Of a stretch of DNA of 6,538 bases, positions 6,261-6,538 are shown one piece after another. Position numbers and translations under genes: made by a program. The first letter of the stretch is position 1, and each line of letters starts with the position of its first letter. The DNA is taken from contig SMWH01000098.1 in assembly GCA_004357005.1 (NCBI GenBank), forward strand, positions 1 through 6,538. The letters are read 5' to 3'. Origin of the DNA: Gammaproteobacteria bacterium (GTDB lineage Bacteria > Pseudomonadota > Gammaproteobacteria > SMWH01). A model generated the notes under the pieces. That model made no database searches, had not been told where the DNA came from, and worked only from the letters and a program-made list of their open reading frames with translations.

Positions 6261-6380
6261 CTGAGGCCCAGAAAGCTTGCGCCGTCGCTGAATTGACAGG
6301 AGTTGAGGGGCCGAAGCCCAGAAAGCTTGCGCCGTCGCTGAATTGACAGGAGTTGAGGGGTCGAAACTCAGAAAGCTTGC
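6261..6380. repeat. Tandem direct repeat, 50-bp period, about 2.4 copies
   Basis: Forty-five bases at 6266-6310 recur without a change at 6316-6360, giving a 50-bp period. A third, partial copy (6361-6380) keeps the segment CAGAAAGCTTGC and then diverges. Between copies the junction varies slightly (CTGAGG, CCGAAG, TCGAAA). Each full copy contains an AAGCTT palindrome and TTGACAGGAGTTGAGGGG. There is no unique spacer between copies and the period is not a multiple of three, so neither a CRISPR nor a coding repeat fits. It lies upstream of the secreted-protein gene and of the gene starting at 6514. Its function is unknown. Confidence 0.9.
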
Positions 6381-6439
6381 ATCGCCGGGGCGTTAACACA
6401 GATGAGAATAGCAGTCCGCACAGCTTGCACCCAGGATGA

Positions 6440-6468
6440 TTGAACAGCGACAAGTGTGCCGGTATGGT
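6440..6468 (+). promoter_or_regulatory. Sigma70-type promoter for the gene starting at 6514
   Basis: TTGAAC (6440-6445) and TATGGT (6463-6468) are spaced by 17 bp. Each box has four of six consensus bases, and the -10 box has the critical TAT..T. Transcription would start near 6475, leaving a leader of about 40 nt with the GGAGA ribosome-binding site at 6500-6504. Orientation, spacing and the downstream start codon all agree. Confidence 0.5.
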
Positions 6469-6476
6469 TGGCACAC
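6454..6476. promoter_or_regulatory. Operator-like perfect inverted repeat over the -10 box
   Basis: GTGTGCC (6454-6460) and GGCACAC (6470-6476) are exact reverse complements separated by 9 bp, and the -10 box TATGGT lies inside that spacer. A dimeric regulator bound here would occlude RNA polymerase, so repression is the natural reading. As RNA, only the 3' arm would be transcribed, so an mRNA hairpin is unlikely. The regulator is not identifiable from this window. Confidence 0.5.
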
Positions 6477-6513
6477 GTTCGCGTTGTGGCCCACGCTGTG
6501 GAGAGAAAGCCTG

Positions 6514-6538
6514 ATGAACAGATCTGCCGTTGTTTTTA
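6514..6538 (+). CDS. Start of a gene cut by the window end
   Basis: ATG at 6514 followed by codons for MNRSAVVF before the window ends. GGAGA at 6500-6504 is an acceptable ribosome-binding site about 9-10 nt upstream, and a promoter lies at 6440-6468. A short N-terminus with one Arg leading into hydrophobic residues is compatible with a signal peptide or first membrane helix, but eight residues cannot identify the product. Confidence 0.5.

Larger units (their letters stand above)
6200..6513. other. Intergenic region of 314 bp between divergent genes
   Basis: No convincing gene lies here. It carries the leader of the secreted-protein gene at its left end, a 50-bp tandem direct repeat in the middle, and a promoter with a palindrome at the right end, each listed separately. 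A 76-codon minus-strand open frame (6244-6474) crosses the repeat in shifting frames and is not supported. For the secreted-protein gene a possible -10 box TATGCT lies at 6246-6251 on the minus strand, without a matching -35 box. Confidence 0.6.

Noticed and set aside
6293..6348. TTGACA hexamers in each repeat as -35 boxes
   Set aside because: No acceptable -10 box lies 16-18 bp downstream of either copy (GCCCAG and ACTCAG at 17 bp).
6261..6380. CRISPR array
   Set aside because: Only two full units, with 45 identical bases and about 5 variable bases between them; there are no unique spacers and no cas genes in the window.
6244..6474. 76-codon minus-strand open frame across the tandem repeat
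   Set aside because: The 50-bp period shifts frame, so identical DNA is read as different peptides; there is no ribosome site and no protein pattern.

Overview
The window is G+C-rich, densely coded DNA. It looks like the chromosome of a Gram-negative bacterium, most plausibly a gammaproteobacterium. The support is a periplasmic PBP4-type (DacB) carboxypeptidase, a small HND-type kinase of a kind common in Proteobacteria, and exported proteins with ordinary Sec signals. This placement is inference; no rRNA, tRNA or species-specific marker is present. I see no transposase, integrase, phage gene or CRISPR array.

Layout. Positions 1-405 (+) hold the 3' part of a nitrilase-superfamily carbon-nitrogen hydrolase. 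It is followed after 32 bp by a free-standing archaeal-type threonyl-tRNA synthetase editing domain (438-854, +). Facing it is a CaCA-family Na+/Ca2+ antiporter-like membrane protein (893-1831, -). Going the other way is a SpoIIE/RsbU-like PP2C phosphatase with an N-terminal GAF-like sensory region (1965-3266, +). After a 209-bp gap with a possible promoter comes a small serine/threonine-kinase-fold protein (3476-4156, +). It converges on dacB (4262-5737, -), which lies downstream of a small secreted protein of unknown function (5816-6199, -); a strong hairpin separates those two. The last 340 bp are mostly non-coding: a 50-bp tandem direct repeat (6261-6380), a sigma70-like promoter with a perfect inverted repeat over its -10 box (6440-6476), and the first eight codons of a new plus-strand gene (6514 to the window end).

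How the genes may work together. Most look like unrelated housekeeping or accessory genes in short transcription units. The hydrolase and editing-domain genes are probably co-transcribed. The phosphatase and kinase lie side by side and could act on the same phosphoproteins, but nothing in the sequence proves it. The secreted protein and DacB both act outside the cytoplasmic membrane and are co-oriented.

The points most worth following up are: the standalone editing domain, in which positions matching catalytic-pocket residues of the archaeal enzyme are substituted; the antiporter's asymmetric ion-binding repeats; the kinase with Arg at the apparent ATP-lysine position; the 50-bp repeat; and the operator-like palindrome.
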